A DNA stretch of 64,000 bases from Jaltomata sinuosa (Eukaryota; Streptophyta; Magnoliopsida; Solanales; Solanaceae), in NCBI GenBank assembly GCA_003996215.1, contig QJPP01001533.1:62001-126000 (forward strand), written 5' to 3'. Positions 10,988 to 23,075 of this stretch are shown one piece after another; positions within the stretch are counted from its first letter, which is position 1; each line of letters begins with the position of its first letter. The notes under the pieces are model-generated. The model saw nothing but the letters and a program-made list of their open reading frames with translations, made no database searches and had not been told where the DNA came from. Position numbers and translations under genes: made by a program.

Positions 10988-12060
10988 TTTCTATCTATTC
11001 TAACGTCCACTTCTCAACCTGCCAAAGTGTCATTACCGTCCTTAGCAAACACCATCAATCAAACAGATCATATTATCAGATAGATAATCATGCAAGCACC
11101 ATTGAAAAGAAAATATGAACTGAATGCATAAAGAATGTCCTTCCATAGTTCTTGTAATGGTCATCACCAACTTAACTGGTCTACAAATTAACTCAAAATC
11201 CAATAGTTTTCTGATTTTGTAGAAAAGGGAGCTCATCATATAGCTGGAACATACAATCCTCCGCAGCACCCAAAATAAGCAGGCACTATAAACACAGCCC
11301 ATAAAAGATTCTTTTACTGTAAATGGTCATCAAATAAAAGATGAAACATATATCTACTGTGTAAGTTAAGCTTTTCTTTCAAGCATGTTTATTGCATCAA
11401 AGCCATTACTGAATCCAAAGTGGGGCAGTTGCGAATTTGGCTCATTGCATCGGACAAAAAAACAAGACCAATTAACCCAAAATCATCGAATCAAAATGGA
11501 CTTTGTGACCAGTGGCAGGCCAATGTTATAAAGACGAAGGTGCACCAGTTATCTCAAAATATTGGATTTACCTCTGGATACTAAATAAACAACTGGACCA
11601 AAAACATTCAACTCCTATACAGTGATCATTCAACTCCAAAGACATGCGCGTCAACTAGTTCCACGGGATATCTACCACCTCCCACCAGCAACAGTTACCA
11701 TTCACCAAGAACAGTGTTTTATCTCTGCTAGGAATTGAACACCTCATGATGCTCAAACCACTTCATTGACCACTAGGCCACAACCTTGATGGTTACCGTG
11801 ATCATTAAATTTGGAAAAAAAAATAGGAGTAACATTTATGGAATGATGAGAGCCAAGATAGAAAACACAATTCTTAACATTAACATACATTAACACAAGA
11901 TAGAAAACATACATTAACATTAACTTTGACAATGACAATCAGATTTTTTCTTAGGGCAATCAGCTCTCTAAAAGGCTAACAATTCTTCTGTATGAAATAG
12001 GAACAAAGAGCGGAAAAGAGAAGAGAAACCTGCAATGGTGTCGATGTTGAACACAATAAA
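10988..12060 (-). other. Probable TAF13 5' UTR intron and leader
   Basis: Upstream of the TAF13 ATG there is no other coding signal. Near 12030 a minus-strand sequence ending ACACCATTGCAG|GTTTC could be a leader exon. The intervening DNA holds a SINE (11641-11797). Exon limits are inferred. Confidence 0.35.
11641..11797 (-). mobile_element. tRNA-derived SINE
   Basis: Minus-strand copy of the same SINE as at 38672-38909: CAAGGTTGTGGCCTAGTGG (box A region), box-B-like TCAATTCCTAGCAGAG, and the distal GGTGGGAGGTGGTAGATATC with CCGTGGAACTAGTTGACGCG. Its tail is less well preserved. It lies in the likely 5' UTR intron of TAF13, in the same orientation as the gene. Confidence 0.8.
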
Positions 12061-12825
12061 AGAGAAAATCCCAAACAGATTAGGGTATACACTGGAATTT
12101 ATGTGTCAAATTTCTTTTATTTGGTCCACTATTTCCTTTTCTGCGTTCAAACAGGTATGCATAATTCGGGCTTAATGGATGAACATATGTCTTATTTTTG
12201 GAAGGTGTTTAATTTTTGCTTTAAGTAATAAAAAAATGGTCAAAAATATCTGACATTGAAATAAGGGAAAAGGCCAAATTTAATCTATAATCTCGTTTAA
12301 TAGCTAATTTTAATCTTCGTTATATTATTTGGCTATAATTTCCCCCCGCAGTCACCAAAAAGTATTCATTTATACTCCTCAACGTATGAAAATATCAAAT
12401 TAAATAAAATCATCTATTTTGTTTTTGGTTCAGTCAGAGCAATTTTGAGAGAATAGTGTATGAGGTTTCTATTTTATTTGGGTTTGGGTCCTTTTCTATT
12501 AAGATGGATCAGAGTGGGTGGGTTAGAAAAGGAGTCATGGGTTTTATTTTTTTTGAAAACAAGTAATTTCATTTGAACAATCCTTGAGGGTATAAGTGAA
12601 TACTTTAGTGACGGCGGGGGCAAATATATTCAGATAATATGACGAAGGGTAAAGTTAGCTATTAAACTAAAGTAAAAGGGTAAAAGTTATCTCACGAGGG
12701 GTTACACCTTTTTTCTATTTTCTCAGGTGCATATTTAAATGAGGGACGCTTATCATATTTAAAAAAATTAAATTAATTTAAGAAAGAGACTCTTGTAAGA
12801 TTATTAAAAGAGTAAGAGAAAATTA
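12061..12825. other. Intergenic / TAF13 promoter side
   Basis: AT-rich DNA between the TAF13 leader and the hAT-type element. No other gene was seen. Confidence 0.4.
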
Positions 12826-12833
12826 CTTTATAG

Positions 12834-13539
12834 TAGGGGTGTGCATCGGTCGGTTCGGTTCGGTTTTGTATATTATCAGTTTGGTTTATCGGTGACCGGT
12901 TTGTAAACATGCAAAACCGATAACCAAACCAATAAGATATTCGTTATCGATTTTCGGTTAATTGGTTTTTGGTCCTTAGCGGTTCGGTTATCGGTTTAAC
13001 CGATAAGAAAATGCTCCTATAATATTTTGATTTCTCTTATTTTCTTCTTCATATATAGACTACTTTCATGCATAAACATCAATACAAATTACAAGCATAA
13101 GCAAATTCAAATACGTTATTACTAAAATAAATTTATTTTCTTTCTTATTAAGTAGAAAACTTGAATACAGTAGCAACGGTAGCAATTTCTCAAAAAGAAA
13201 AGCAACACTGATAGGTAGAATGCTTCAAACCAATGACTTTAGAAAGAAAACAACAACACTAAGACAACAACTATAAAATGCAAAAAATAATAAGGTATAT
13301 ATTTAAAATCTAAAGTCACTATTATACAATTATGAATAAAAATATAATCTAAATATAATCTTATTGGGTTATCGGTTTAACCATTAACTAAAACCTTAAA
13401 ACCGATACCGAACTGATAGCCCAATAAATTTTTTTACAAAACCATTTAAAAATCGTTAACCCAATAACCCAATACCAATAAACCAATAATATTTTTATCG
13501 ATTCGGTTTATCGGTTAAACCGTTTTTTGCACACCCCTA
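12834..13539. mobile_element. hAT-type non-autonomous element, copy 1
   Basis: A 706-bp element with terminal inverted repeats TAGGGGTGTGC...GCACACCCCTA and a perfect 8-bp duplication CTTTATAG at 12826-12833 and 13540-13547, diagnostic of the hAT superfamily. Both ends are rich in GGTTCGGT/ACCGATAA words (CGGTTTATCGGTTAAACCG and variants) that could act as subterminal transposase sites. No transposase frame. Confidence 0.9.
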
Positions 13540-13547
13540 CTTTATAG

Positions 13548-14996
13548 CTGTCTTTCCCCAAAATTACAAGGGAATAACCTTTGTTAAAGCATTGTCCTAC
13601 ATATATAGTGATCGTCGCCATCAAAATTACTGATACCCACGTTGTTGGATACCATTGTAGTAGTCAATGTCTGTTGCAACTCTTACCACCTTTTCATCCT
13701 GCAGGGACATATGGTTCATTTTGGACATTTGTTGGTCGTCTAGGATACGCAGAGCGTATTTGAGGTCATGTGTGTCTTCTGCCCGACTCCTATAAACTTC
13801 ATTTTCTAGATCGGTTTAAGCCCTGTTTATGACGGTGGATGTATCAAGGAGTTGTATTCTCATTGTTAGTACTTCTTGTAGAAACAAGCAATATTCAAGC
13901 TAATGAGAGAGCAGAATAGTGAGTTAAACCAACACACAATTGTCCTCGCTCCACACTGGACGCCAAACTATTTACCAGCAAAATGCATGGTATACTTGAA
14001 TTTATATATATGTCTTGGTTTAACTCGTTATTTTTGTTTATTAGCGAGCTAAATATGTTTGTGAATATATATGCAAACAACAAGATAAAAATAATAAAGC
14101 AAGCATAGGAAGTCGGTTGGAGCTATGGATCTCCGTAGATGAATGTTTGTGATGGATTCGGTGTTATTCAAGTGATCTTTACTTCAGATCTGAGATCGTT
14201 TAAGTAAGTAAATGCTATAAACAACAGAGTTAGTAAAATATGGAAAGTTTGGTGCACAAGAATGTAAATATATTGTTGTTGTATTCCTTAGTCTCTGATC
14301 CCTTATAATTGTGTAATACTATTTATTGGTTACAAAGGTAATATATTACCAATAGAAAAGCTTCACTCGAGCACTAAAGTATTGCGACCAATGACTGTCG
14401 TCCACATGGAAATGTCATTAGTAATGTCAGCTAATATCAATTTGTTGCGGGCAGGGTATTGTATGATCTCCCCATTAGTGACTAAGCACAATTTCGAACC
14501 AAAATTGACTACGAGTACATGGCTGAACCAAACTTCTAACGAAGAGAAAGTTAGACATTTTCACAAAGTACAATGATAAATCTAGAACTTTTCCCTTGTT
14601 CTTTTGATGGCTCATTCCCTTCCGTGTTTATGGTTTCAATCACAAGTATTTGAGGAAAGAGCTCGCCCTAAACTATTTTGAGCTAGCATTTCACATATAC
14701 AAATTTAATCTATGATCGATTAGTTAAAGTATGCAGAGTGCAATTTTGTCGTTACAACGCATTGTGGAAAGTTGAACTTAAAATTGATGTTACTGCTAAG
14801 CTAGCAATGGGGCAATAGAAGCATATAATTCAAGAGCAATGCAATTTAGAGTACAAAGAAGCATTATATTTACTTTTTTTTAGCCTTGTTATGGTATTAC
14901 TTGCGGAAGGTGCATTGATAAACTCTGAGTGGTTCCAATTAACTTCTCCGCCATTCTTGTAACTGTCACTTGTAATCCGTGCAAACTCTACATGTA
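13548..14996. other. Intergenic downstream of FRO, no gene recognised
   Basis: The DNA is of mixed composition and includes the FRO 3' UTR next to 14997. I looked for transposon ends and conserved coding blocks on both strands and saw none I could name. Confidence 0.4.
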
Positions 14997-17900
14997 TTAC
15001 CAGCTAAAGCTGATGGATTCAAAATGAAGATTGGTGGCCTCACAGGATGAACAAATTGTTGCTATTTCTTGCTTCATTCTTCTTGGACCACTAACAAAAA
15101 CTCCAGCCTTCGATTCTTCACAGTACTCCATAACAATCTCTGCAAAACGAACATCCAATCCTCATTTTAGAAATAAAAATGTTAGCAAATTCATTGGAAT
15201 AGTAGTGTTCGTGTGCTTCTTAGCTAGTATTAAAAGAGCAAAGAGTTCAAGCTTAGCATACTTCTTAGATTAGGCCTTTCACCATAGTGTATTTTTGTTC
15301 CTCGACTAAACGTATGAAAGGGTAGGCTTTCCAGTTCTATATCAGCGTTTTCAAGCCATGAGCCCGGACCTGGAGAAGTCATCGGTGTTGGCATGCCATT
15401 GTTCTGAATCTGCACCATTTCCTTAGCCGTCTGTCTTTTGTTCCTAACAAAGGCAGCTGATGCAGTTATAGCTATAGACACACATAAAAACAACATATTG
15501 AGAGCTGCTCTTTCTAAATACGAATATATCATCTCGGTGTTATGGTCAACAGGGTATATGTAATATCGGCTTAGAATGCCAAGGAGCAGAAGAAACATGA
15601 TGAAAGAGGATGTGATTATAGCTCCAAGCCAAAGCCAATTGTTCTGGCCTAGAACTGCAGAAACTGGTCTTTCTGAAGCATTGGGCTTAAGCCATAGAGG
15701 TTTTAGGATCAGCTTATCGTTCAAAGGTTCTTTTTCTCTGGTTACATATGCTTCAATCTTTAGCTGCAACCGCGAAGTATCATACGTGGTTGCTGAAAAG
15801 GGAAGGAGAAGGTCCAGCATGGCGAGATCTGCTGATTTCTTGAAAGCAGCAACAAGGAGAACTTTTGGGATCTTGCAGCTTGTTGAGCCAGCAATATAAA
15901 TCAGCTCTCTGATGATAGATATAAAAGGAGTGATGCCACTGCCTCCACTCACCATAACTAGCATATCATGTCTGCAAGCAATTTTCCACCAATAAATAAA
16001 GTAACAAAATTTTGAAGCCACACAAAAAAAAGTTGAAACCAAAAGCAATTGTTCCATCAGCATACCTCAAGAATTGGGTTGAAGCCGGTCCATAAGGCCC
16101 CTCTAGAGAAACTTGAAGATGGTGTCCCGGTGTAGTTGATGAGAGTTTCTCAAATAGTTTCTGAGACCATTTCCCTTCACTTTTTATGACAATGCTGAGT
16201 TTCTCAGGTTCCATGTTACTGTTGGAAGTCACTGTAAATGGATGCCACTGCAGCTTTGATATACTAGGCACATTTACGAAAACTGAACTCGTTGGATTGT
16301 ACCTTAGCCCTGAAAACAGAACAGCAAAATACGTAAGGTGACAGTAACATCTATCAATGGATTAAATTCCACTGTACCATAGAGCAAGTTAATTAATCAC
16401 CTGGACCTTTAGAGAAGTTCAGCTCTACTGCTTGGCAAGGTAAAATACGTGCAGAAACCAAGCAAACGCGTTGTTGGGATTGTAAGAATCTCAAATAGCG
16501 GTCAATCAAGAAGAGGTAAAATCCAGGAAGAGTGATACAGGAGTAGGTAAATCCAACATGGAATACGAAGAACACTACGAAGATAATGTAGAGATGATGT
16601 GTATAGAAGAAAAGCTCGAACAACTTTCTCCTGATTCGCGGGAAACTTGTAAGCCACATAGCTATTCCTGCAAGCAAGGACACTTCTCCAGCCACATTGG
16701 AAATTCCAACTTTATGCCACTGCAACATCTGCATTTTTTGCAAAACAATATTGTAATAGGTCACAAATGGACTGCTTTATTTTCACACTCCAAGGGAAAA
16801 GTTGACATACTTTTGAAAGCTGATGAGTATCAGCCCAGAAGATTATGAAACATAAACCATGAGCAGTGAAGAGGGTCATGACAGCATGCCCCAGCCAAAT
16901 ATGATACTTAACACTGGACTCTGATGTGAGTCCAAAGAGTCGCAAAATAGATGATCCTCTGGTTACCGGAAAGAAGAGGAAGGCTAGACAGATGTTTCCG
17001 ACAAGCCCTAGCATGAGAGCCACACTTTGTAATTTAGCTTGCCATCTGCCAATCATCATTTTCATCCATCAATTTCACTTGCCATTATATCAAAAACAAA
17101 CAAAAAGAGTTCAAGATTTCCATAGCATTAACAAGATTTCAGTAAAATCTTACACTTTTACTCCCATAATTGCTGCAGATTGTCTGGTTATACTCTTGAA
17201 CATGCCATGTGTGTAAGCTGAGATTGACCAAATGACAAGGGCAGTGAACATGAATAAGAAACATAATTCTGTCCATGAAACAATGCCTAGAGGACCTTTC
17301 GTGATTGCTGGTCGATTCCATGAGGCAAAACGAGTACCTTTTGAGGTTCTGTTACCATAAAATAGCAGAGAGAATAAAGGAAATGTATCATGTAAGACAT
17401 AAAATTCCAATTCTTAGCTGCCAAATCATACTCAGAATGAACAACAAATGAAACTTAATCAGCTGATAGTAGAACAATACACTAGCTACCTTTCATCATG
17501 TGCATTAGCATACTTGACTAAATGAAGGAAAATACATCCCAAAGTAGCAATGAACAGAACTGGAAATGTGTAGATCAGAATATCTGAACCTGCACATAAA
17601 AAACATGAACACTTGAAAAGTCCAAAAACGATTTGAGTATGGAAACTTACATACATAATTACATAAATAAAAGTGTACTATCTCTAATAGCTTAAGCTTT
17701 TAGATAAAATAATCACACGATTCAACATGGCATGCAACGGAGCTGACACATAGGTCCTGATTTCAAGTTTCGCTGCCATCCATTATAAAAAGGAATCTTC
17801 ACGTGCTTGGCTCATAAAAAAGAATCAAAACCCGCACATAAGGGAATGTGACATAATTAAACAAATTAAAGGGTGGAAGAAATGAAACCTTGTCTTCCAA

Positions 17901-18075
17901 AGTAAGTGGAATTGAGTTTAGCATAAATATGAGGCAACCAATGCAAATAAAATGTGTTTGTGGGCATCATTATCCAAATCATGAAGTATCCCATTAAAAT
18001 CAACAAAACCAGCAGCTTTATTGCTTGTTGAATATTACAATTCATTCTTTGAACAAGAGTTCCTTTGGCATCCAT
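14997..18075 (-). CDS. FRO: Ferric-chelate reductase (FRO family)
   Basis: Membrane flavocytochrome that passes electrons from NADPH through FAD and two hemes to reduce extracytosolic Fe(III) chelates. Eight exons: 17889-18075, 17490-17589, 17154-17348, 16811-17045, 16401-16728, 16066-16309, 15262-15971 and 14997-15139; 2142 nt, 713 residues, the usual FRO length, with all GT-AG junctions in phase. Features in order: an N-terminal membrane helix (about residues 16-36), several further helices, paired histidines H209/H223 and H283/H296 spaced like the bis-heme ligands of the NOX/FRE family, the FAD-binding HPFT (371-374), the NADPH-binding SGGSGITP (438-445), two late membrane helices, and the family C-terminus ISFSW. 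No frameshift or stop. The close paralogue (FRO1/2 versus FRO4/5 type) is not decided here. Confidence 0.97.
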
Positions 18076-18134
18076 TCCCCTTTTTTGCCTGTGAGAAATA
18101 CTAGTCCTTTGGCTCTACGAATGCACTCGACTCG

Positions 18135-18143
18135 TATTTAAAA
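18135..18143 (-). promoter_or_regulatory. TATA-like box of FRO
   Basis: On the minus strand TTTTAAATA lies about 60 bp upstream of the FRO ATG, a plausible distance for a short leader. Position and sequence only. Confidence 0.35.
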
Positions 18144-18694
18144 TGGATGACATTGAATATAAGTTAAAATAAAGGAAAGAAGACTTCCCACAAACATAAT
18201 TGGTTTCATTGCATATTTGACCATTTGATTGTTCTAATTTACTCTCCTCTTTTGGCTTCTTCTTTTTTTCTAAGACTGTTATAATCCGTTCGAACAAATT
18301 TCTATAATCAGCTTATTTGAAAAGCATAAAAATACTTTGACTCCAAATAATTACAAAATGAAGAAAGAAGTGCAGAAGAAGAAGAAAGAATGATGACTCA
18401 AAAGTCTTGATTTTTTTTTTTTTGAACTTTAACTCCAAATAAATACAAAATGAAGCATAATGGAATAGTATACGGCTAAAAGCTTGGTAAATGGCAGAGT
18501 AATTACATCACTAAAAAATCTATTTTCTTAAATAAAAATAGACTCCTAATAAACATAAAACAAATCCCTAAAAATAAGATATTTAGTTATCTGATTCTGT
18601 TATGAACTCCCACTATTGTAGCCACAATTCTTGAGTGAGTTTCAACACTTACAGGAAGTGTTAGCAACACAATCAGGTCCTAGACATCATCAAA

Positions 18695-19384
18695 AACCGA
18701 CTTAACCAATAAACCAAACCGATAAAAATGTTATTGGTTTATTGGTATCGGGTTATTGGGTTAACGATTTTTTAACGATTTTGTAAAAAAAATTATTGGG
18801 CTATCGGTTCGGTTTCGGTTTTAAGGTTTTTGTTAATGGTTAAACCGATAACCCAATAAGATTATATTAAAACTATATTTTTATCCATAATTATAATAGT
18901 GGCTTTAGATTTTAAATATATACCCTATTATTTTTTTGCATTATAGTTGTTGTCTTAGTGTTGTTCTTTTCTTTCTAAAGACGTTGGTTTGGTGGGGTTC
19001 TACCTATCCGTGTTTTTTTTCTTTTTGAGAGATTGCTAGTGTTGCTACTGCATTCAAGTTTGCTAGTTAACAAGAACGAAAATAAGTTTGTTTTAATAAT
19101 AACATATTTGAATTTGCTTATGCTTGTAATTTGTATAGACTTTTATGCATGAAGGTAGTGTATATATGTAGATGAAAATAAGAGAAAGCAAAAAAAATTG
19201 TAGAAGCATTTTCTTATCGGGTAAATCGAAAACCGAACCGTTAAGGATCAAATCGATTAACCGAAAACCGATAACGAATATCTCATCGGTTTGGTTATCG
19301 GTTTTGCATGTTGATAGACCGAAAACCGATAAACCAAACCGATAATATACAAAATCAAACCGAATCGACCGATGCACACCTCTA
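18695..19384. mobile_element. hAT-type non-autonomous element, copy 2 (inverted)
   Basis: About 690 bp, the same family as the element at 12834-13539 but in reverse orientation: it carries the same interior words (TTATTTTTTTGCATTATAG, TTGTTGTCTTAGTGTTG) and the GGTT/AACCGATAA-rich ends. The right end reads GATGCACACCTCTA. The left end lacks the terminal TAGGGGTGTGCA. Flanks TCATCAAA (18687) and TCATCAAC (19385) look like an eroded 8-bp duplication. Confidence 0.8.
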
Positions 19385-19706
19385 TCATCAACAACAATTA
19401 TGCAGGTATCCGATTGCATTCGCATACATTACTAATTCTTTTTTTATTTCCTGTTCGCTTGGATAGTTGCATTGGACCCTGTAACTAATTTGAATTTGTG
19501 CAACCTAAAAATCATTTAAGGGAAAAATGCTTTCTTATAATTATTTTTATACTCAGAATTCAAATCCGAAATCTCTAATTAAAATGAGTGTTAAAGAAAT
19601 ATATGTAGAGATATTTTTATTAAAAAAATACCTTCTTTCTAGAATCTACATTAACGATAAAATATTTATTTTCTTTTCAGTTCAAAGAAAAAAGTCTAAC
19701 CTCTTT

Positions 19707-20226
19707 GGGTGTGTTCGATATGAATTTTCTGGTCAATATTTTTGAAAAATAATTTTTTTAAAAAAATAAACTCCTTGAAAATAAGGAAAATGACTTCTAG
19801 AAAAAACAAGTGATATTGTCTCCTTTTACTCTCACAATCACCCATCTCAACCCCCAATCCCACCCACCCCCACCCCCACCCCCACCCCCACCCCCGCCCC
19901 AACAATTTCTTTTAAAAAAAAATATTAATTTTTTTTTACCCCACTCTCACCCCACTCCAACCCCCCACAATTATTATTTTTAAGGAAAATCAATCTTTTT
20001 TATAAAAAAGTTTTTTTACCCCCCCCCCACCCAACCACCCTCACCCCCTTCCCTCCCTCTCACACCCTACTTCTATTCATTCTCATTGTTTTGTGTTAGA
20101 TATATAAATAATATTAAGATAAATTTTTTTACTTGCATACCAAACACAAAAAAATAAATAAGATATCACTTGTTCCCTAGAAAATATTTTTCATGAAAAA
20201 TATTTTTCTCCACACCTAACACACCC
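19707..20226. mobile_element. MITE with GGGTGTGTT ends
   Basis: About 520 bp from GGGTGTGTTCGATATGAA to its imperfect inverted end CCACACCTAACACACCC. Subterminal sequence TTTTCATGAAAAATATTTTTC is itself a short palindrome. It contains a (CCCCAC)n tract. A short fragment of the same family begins at 21117. Confidence 0.65.
19861..19900. repeat. (CCCCAC)n microsatellite
   Basis: C-rich run of CCCCCAC units; the complementary strand is G-rich and could form quadruplex-like structure. Confidence 0.9.
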
Positions 20227-20333
20227 TTTATCTTTTCTTTCTTCTCTAACTTCCTAATAAATGTAGGAAATTAAAGAGTTGGGCATAATAAAAAAACAAT
20301 TGTTAAACATGTTTCAGTTTGCTTCATATATTA

Positions 20334-20553
20334 CTCCTTCCGTTCATTTTCTTACTTGTCCATTTAGAATTTTACACGCTATTTAAGAAACAATGATTAA
20401 TATGAGTATTTTATTACAATACTTATATTAATTGATGTATAGTCTTAAGTCTTTAAAATTAATTTAAAAAATAAGTAATTAATATTGAAGATAAAAACAA
20501 AAAAATAATTATATTTTCTTGATATGTTAAATAAGTAAAAGTAAGCGGGGGAG
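20334..20553. mobile_element. Stowaway-like MITE
   Basis: Begins after TA with CTCCTTCCGTTCATTTTC and ends AGTAAGCGGGGGAG, an eroded inverted copy. Interior AAGTCTTTAAAATTAATT. The length is right for Stowaway; the right-hand TA is not preserved. Confidence 0.55.
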
Positions 20554-20976
20554 CATCTTCAAACCAAATGACTTTAATAAAAATTATTCAACTATTTCTC
20601 ACTCATACTTTTATTTATGTTATTATATATATGAATGTAACTTATTACAAAAGCTATAAGTGTAGATTGCGTTAGCTAGGAGTAGTATGAAGATAAAGAA
20701 GTTGTTTGTCTAATTCTAGATGTTGCTCTTAATGGGATTTGAACATTAATCACTCTAAGATCATGGAAAAGAAATTAAAACGCACATGTCTCAATTGGAT
20801 ACACCAAATTTTATTAACGGGGTTAACTGATAAGTTGAGATAATAATATGTAGTATTAATCATATACTTGTTACTTTATTTTGGTTTACGCAATGTGTAC
20901 TAAGTAATTATTTTTTTCCTAATAGCAAGCACATTATTCATACAGTATAAATTGGAGCTGCAAGCTTAGCAAGCAA

Positions 20977-21048
20977 GTCGTTGTAGTATAGTGGTGAGTA
21001 TTCCCGCCTGTCACGCGGGTGACCCGGGTTCGATCCCCGGCAACGGCG
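20977..21048 (+). tRNA. tRNA-Asp: tRNA-Asp (GTC)
   Basis: A 72-nt cloverleaf without intron. The acceptor stem GTCGTTG/CAACGGC pairs fully (one G-T), the anticodon loop reads CTGTCAC with GTC at the centre, and the T arm has GGTTCGATCC (box B). Discriminator G follows. Box A TAGTATAGTGG is present. A T-run within 10 nt downstream (TTCTTTTT) can end Pol III transcription. Confidence 0.98.
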
Positions 21049-21338
21049 TTCTTTTTCGAATATTTATTTCGAACAGTGTAAATATCAGCGATGCACAAGT
21101 TGTGTTGCATTTAGAGTGTGTTTGGTACGTCGGAAAATATTTTCGATAAAAAATTATTTTTTGGACAATAAGTAGATTTTTTGTTTAATGTTCTATTGTT
21201 TGATAGGTAAGCAAGCTAATATCATTCTAAAAGTATTGATATGTAATCTAACAAAATATTATGGGAATGAAATAGGGTGAGGAATGGGGGTTCAAGTGTG
21301 GGACGGTCAAGGGGATGTTGAAACTTGAATAGATGGGA
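21049..21338. other. Intergenic with MITE fragment
   Basis: Starts with the Pol III terminator of tRNA-Asp. From 21117 GTGTGTTTGGTACGTCGGAAAATATTTTCG resembles the left end of the MITE at 19707, truncated. No gene. Confidence 0.5.
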
Positions 21339-21470
21339 ACAACAACAACAACATACCCAGTATATTTCCATAAAGTGGGGTCTGGGGAGGGTAGAATGTA
21401 CGCAGACCGTACATTTACCCCAGAAGTGAAGTAAATAGATTATTTTCGATAGACACTCGGCTCAAAACAG
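21339..21470 (-). mobile_element. TS-type SINE, 3' part
   Basis: On the minus strand the sequence ends in (GTT)n preceded by CTGGGTATGTT and, upstream, CTACCCTCCCCAGACCCCAC and a pseudo-conserved GAGTGTCTATCG. This is the characteristic 3' region of the tobacco TS SINE family. The tRNA-like 5' head is not recognisable. Confidence 0.8.
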
Positions 21471-21848
21471 TCCAAGATATATAGCCAATAAACAAAACAA
21501 CAGATAATCACAAACCATATGACAATAAATTAATATAATAATCTAACTACATAAATCACTAGCAAGTATCCGACGCAGATGAAAAAAAGCAACAAGCGTA
21601 GCCTTACAACTACTACTAAAAAGGCAACAAATTTGAAACGTCACTTATGGTACTTGTTTTCGCTACTTTTATTAGTAAAACCATTTTTCTTACTTTTAAT
21701 AAATTTGTTTTGACCATTTTATACTTTTTTGTTCAAAAATTAGGCTACAAATGCAGCTGTATACTCGATGCAAACCAATATTGCTATTTGACAAAAACCA
21801 TATGATTTGGAGTTGTGTCACTTGTGGGCTGAAAAAAGAAAAAAGAGA
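21471..21848. other. Intergenic, no gene recognised
   Basis: Sequence between the TS SINE tail and tRNA-Gly; nothing further was recognised. Confidence 0.4.
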
Positions 21849-21920
21849 TGCGTCTGCCGGGAGTCGAACCCGGGTCTATTGCTTGGAAGGCAATTATCCT
21901 AACCGTTGGACTACAGACGC
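21849..21920 (-). tRNA. tRNA-Gly: tRNA-Gly (TCC)
   Basis: A 72-nt minus-strand cloverleaf. Acceptor GCGTCTG/CAGACGC pairs perfectly, discriminator A. Box A TAGTCCAACGG and box B GGTTCGACTCC are present, and the anticodon loop CTTCCAA gives TCC. No intron. The small plus-strand open frame over it is an artefact. Confidence 0.98.
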
Positions 21921-22908
21921 CTCAATGACTTATGTGTACTTATCAACTATCTTGACTGAATAACGTTCGAGCTCTTCTAAATAGAATTAGTAAGATTAAT
22001 CTTTATATTTTTGCTGATATGATTTTGTTCATTTCAATTTCTTCCTTTGCTTTTACTGGATTCTCTTCTTCTCGTGATTTTCTTCTTTAAATTATCCTCC
22101 TTTTTTATAATTAAGGAGTAATTTGTTTTTCTCAGTGAAATAATATAGCACATATTTTTGAACAATTTTCACAGGATTAACTTTGTAATGATGCAGATGA
22201 GCTAGAATTTATGGCAAAATCACAGATCAATGAGTTTGTTGACATGAAGAATAACAACATTGTTTTAAGTAGTAAATAAATAGTAAAAAGGTTAATTATA
22301 TATTAAGCAGGTGAGCTTTGTGATGTATAGTTAACTAATATATGGACGATGCCCTTCAATTCATTTAGGCAAAAAGGCATCAAACTTTTTTTTTAAACTT
22401 GGACTGTTTTCACAGTGTAAATCACTACCATTTTTTCTAATCATTATACTTTGAGTTCGAACTAATATGTTAATTATATATATGAGTAATTATAACCTAA
22501 TTACTCGAATTCAGGATTAAAAGAGTATCAGGACATTGGCTAGAATACAAAAGCAAAAGCATCAGAAATGTCAAATGTACGAATTTTCCCTTTTTGTTGG
22601 ATACTAAACGTTACGGTCAGCCTCCACTTTCCTTATTTTTTAAGCCATACTCCGATGTTATTGATAACGTAATTAATTATGCGTCATATGAGGTTGTTAA
22701 GTAATCTCTAACAACTTAGACTTTTAGACGAGATTGTCACCCTCTTCAATATGGTATCATAATAGATAGAGTTTCTGTGTTTGAGCCTCACCGCCACCAT
22801 TATCAAAAAAAAAGTTCATGTGTTTGACCCATAAAAAAGGCCCGCATGTGAAGGGGCGTATTGAAAAACTACAAGTACCTAAAAGTTTCATGAAGAACCT
22901 TCTATTTA
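21921..22908. other. Intergenic, no gene recognised
   Basis: AT-rich. Part of 22600-22900 (TTCAATATGGTATCATAATAG and nearby) recalls retroelement primer-binding/leader words but is too degraded to name. Confidence 0.35.
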
Positions 22909-23075
22909 TGTAAGCCTCTGTTGATGCATAGTTACTACAGTACTATGCTTTATTTTGATGATTTGGCAAACCTGTCGAGGGACCAGACACGCAATGTAAG
23001 CCTCTAATGATGCATAGTTACTACGGTACTATGCTTTATTTTAATGATTTGGCAAACCTGTCGAGGGACCAGACA
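22909..23075 (+). repeat. 86-bp tandem duplication
   Basis: A unit from TGTAAGCCTCTGWTGATG to GGGACCAGACA occurs at 22909-22994 and again at 22995-23075 with about four changes. It contains TTTTGATGATTTGGCAAACC and GAGGGACCAGAC, also seen (diverged) at 24760 and 24880, so it probably comes from an older LTR. The second copy runs directly into copia RT sequence. Confidence 0.85.

Noticed and set aside
13581..14576. Short open frames between the hAT-type element and FRO
   Set aside because: None shows domain similarity, splice context or codon pattern that would support a gene.
15576..15899. Plus-strand frame of 107 codons
   Set aside because: Antisense to FRO exon 7, which has clear NADPH-binding motifs.
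19861..19900. C-rich run as a telomere-like or regulatory element
   Set aside because: Simple CCCCAC repeat within a MITE; not the plant telomere repeat.
21751..21963. Plus-strand frame of 70 codons including SAGSRTRVYCLEGN
   Set aside because: It reads across the complementary strand of tRNA-Gly(TCC). The frame is a by-product of the tRNA sequence.
23044..23075. ATG at 23044 as start of the copia frame
   Set aside because: It lies in the flanking 86-bp repeat; homology to copia RT begins only at about 23076, so the ATG is fortuitous.
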